Source: JAHHLP01 sp041609895
Lineage (GTDB): Bacteria > Bacteroidota > Rhodothermia > Rhodothermales > JABDKH01
DNA: 6,831 nucleotides
Assembly (NCBI GenBank): GCA_041609895.1
Contig: JBFIPX010000181.1
Coordinates: 1 to 6,831, forward strand
Direction of reading: 5' to 3'
Part shown: positions 6,500-6,831 of the stretch, in pieces
Position numbering within the stretch: position 1 is the first letter of the stretch
Layout: every line of letters begins with the position of its first letter
Notes under the pieces: generated by a model
The model's database searches: none
What the model was told of the DNA's origin: nothing
Seen by the model: only the letters and a program-made list of their open reading frames with translations
Translations under genes and position numbers: made by a program

Positions 6500-6508
6500 T
6501 GTGGATAA
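6500..6508 (-). promoter_or_regulatory. Perfect DnaA-box 9-mer
   Basis: The plus strand reads TGTGGATAA, the exact complement of the DnaA consensus TTATCCACA. It lies in the 193-base gap between coaBC and the last, truncated gene, 109 bases before that gene's start codon. I saw no second perfect box nearby, so it is not an origin cluster. It may be a single regulatory or titration site, or a chance match. A 9-mer is expected by chance in only a small fraction of windows this size, so it is not overwhelming evidence. Confidence 0.35.
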
Positions 6509-6616
6509 GCGTGTGAGCAAGTTTACATGCTCCTTTGGCGAATCCGGTTGAGTTGAGCGTGCCGGAACGGTAGTTTGCGTGTTGGCCTGCATGCGCGCAC
6601 GATTGTGATGTAGACG

Positions 6617-6831
6617 ATGGATGAAGGGCTTTCCGTAAACGAGCTTTTGGAGCAAATCCGAAGCGCGTTCCAACATGAGATTTCGTTTTCGGGCCCGCTC
6701 GTCGCGCTGGACCGTCCTCCCGCCGAGCAAGCAGCACATAATCCGGATCTCGTAGTCGCAGCAGACTCTATACAGCCCCCGACCACAATGTCATCGACGC
6801 CGAAATCCACTGTATCTGCCCCAACGTCTGC
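6617..6831 (+). CDS. Unidentified protein, N-terminal part (truncated by window edge)
   Basis: An open frame of 71 codons starts at ATG 6617 and runs off the end. A TAG at 6611-6613 in the same frame fixes ATG 6617 as the first possible start. The product begins MDEGLSVNELLEQIRSAFQ, a likely amphipathic helix. It then passes through GPLVALDRPPAEQ into a Pro/Ser/Thr/Ala-rich stretch (about 50-71, with QPPTTMSSTPKS), which looks like a disordered linker ahead of a domain outside the window. There is no signal peptide or membrane segment. The ribosome binding site is poor. In some related genomes a family 4 uracil-DNA glycosylase follows coaBC and can have such a linker, but none of its motifs is in view, so I assign no function. 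Minus-strand frames over the same bases look like shadows. Confidence 0.5.
   Translation, partial: MDEGLSVNELLEQIRSAFQHEISFSGPLVALDRPPAEQAAHNPDLVVAADSIQPPTTMSSTPKSTVSAPTS

Noticed and set aside
6515..6532. Small inverted repeat GAGCA/TGCTC with an 8-base loop near the DnaA box
   Set aside because: A 5-bp stem with an 8-base loop is expected often by chance, and nothing else supports it.
6395..6739. Minus-strand open frames across the region after coaBC
   Set aside because: The products are Arg/Ser/Thr-rich with no recognisable motif, they overlap one another in different frames, and they cover the coaBC end and the hairpins. The plus-strand frame at 6617 is more plausible.

Overview
This window is a stretch of bacterial core chromosome. 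All confident genes lie on the plus strand and are housekeeping genes for translation, nucleotide metabolism and coenzyme A synthesis. Several details point to the FCB superphylum (Bacteroidota, Rhodothermota, Gemmatimonadota and relatives), probably one of its GC-richer branches. These are the order rpsI-rpsB-tsf, EF-Ts and S2 sequences resembling that group as I remember it, a CoaBC with PAMD and ELASG in place of PAMN and the ACG-type motif, and a tRNA gene without encoded CCA. The assignment rests on family recall, not on a search.

Layout from left to right. Positions 1-78 are the end of ribosomal protein S9. A 133-base leader with several small hairpins follows, then rpsB (S2) and tsf (EF-Ts), which touch end to end. 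A strong intrinsic terminator at 1949-1982 closes that unit. Next come pyrH (UMP kinase) and frr (ribosome recycling factor), 26 bases apart. A type II tRNA-Ser(GGA) lies after frr and is followed by a GC-rich hairpin. Then comes a tight cluster of yicC (YicC/YloC-type RNase), gmk (guanylate kinase) and coaBC. yicC and gmk overlap by 26 bases, and gmk and coaBC are 4 bases apart. After coaBC there is a 193-base gap with two tandem hairpins and a perfect DnaA-box 9-mer, then the start of an unidentified gene that runs off the right edge.

How the genes work together. S9, S2, EF-Ts, RRF and tRNA-Ser serve the ribosome cycle: subunit structure, EF-Tu recharging, recycling and decoding of UCC/UCU. 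PyrH and Gmk make UDP and GDP for RNA synthesis. YicC is an RNA-cleaving enzyme. CoaBC carries out two steps from 4'-phosphopantothenate to 4'-phosphopantetheine. rpoZ, often found between gmk and coaBC in other bacteria, is absent from this spot.

I found no mobile element, CRISPR array, toxin-antitoxin pair, defence gene or other accessory system. The places most worth a second look are the rpsB leader, the DnaA box after coaBC, the lineage-type active-site changes in CoaBC, and the truncated last gene.
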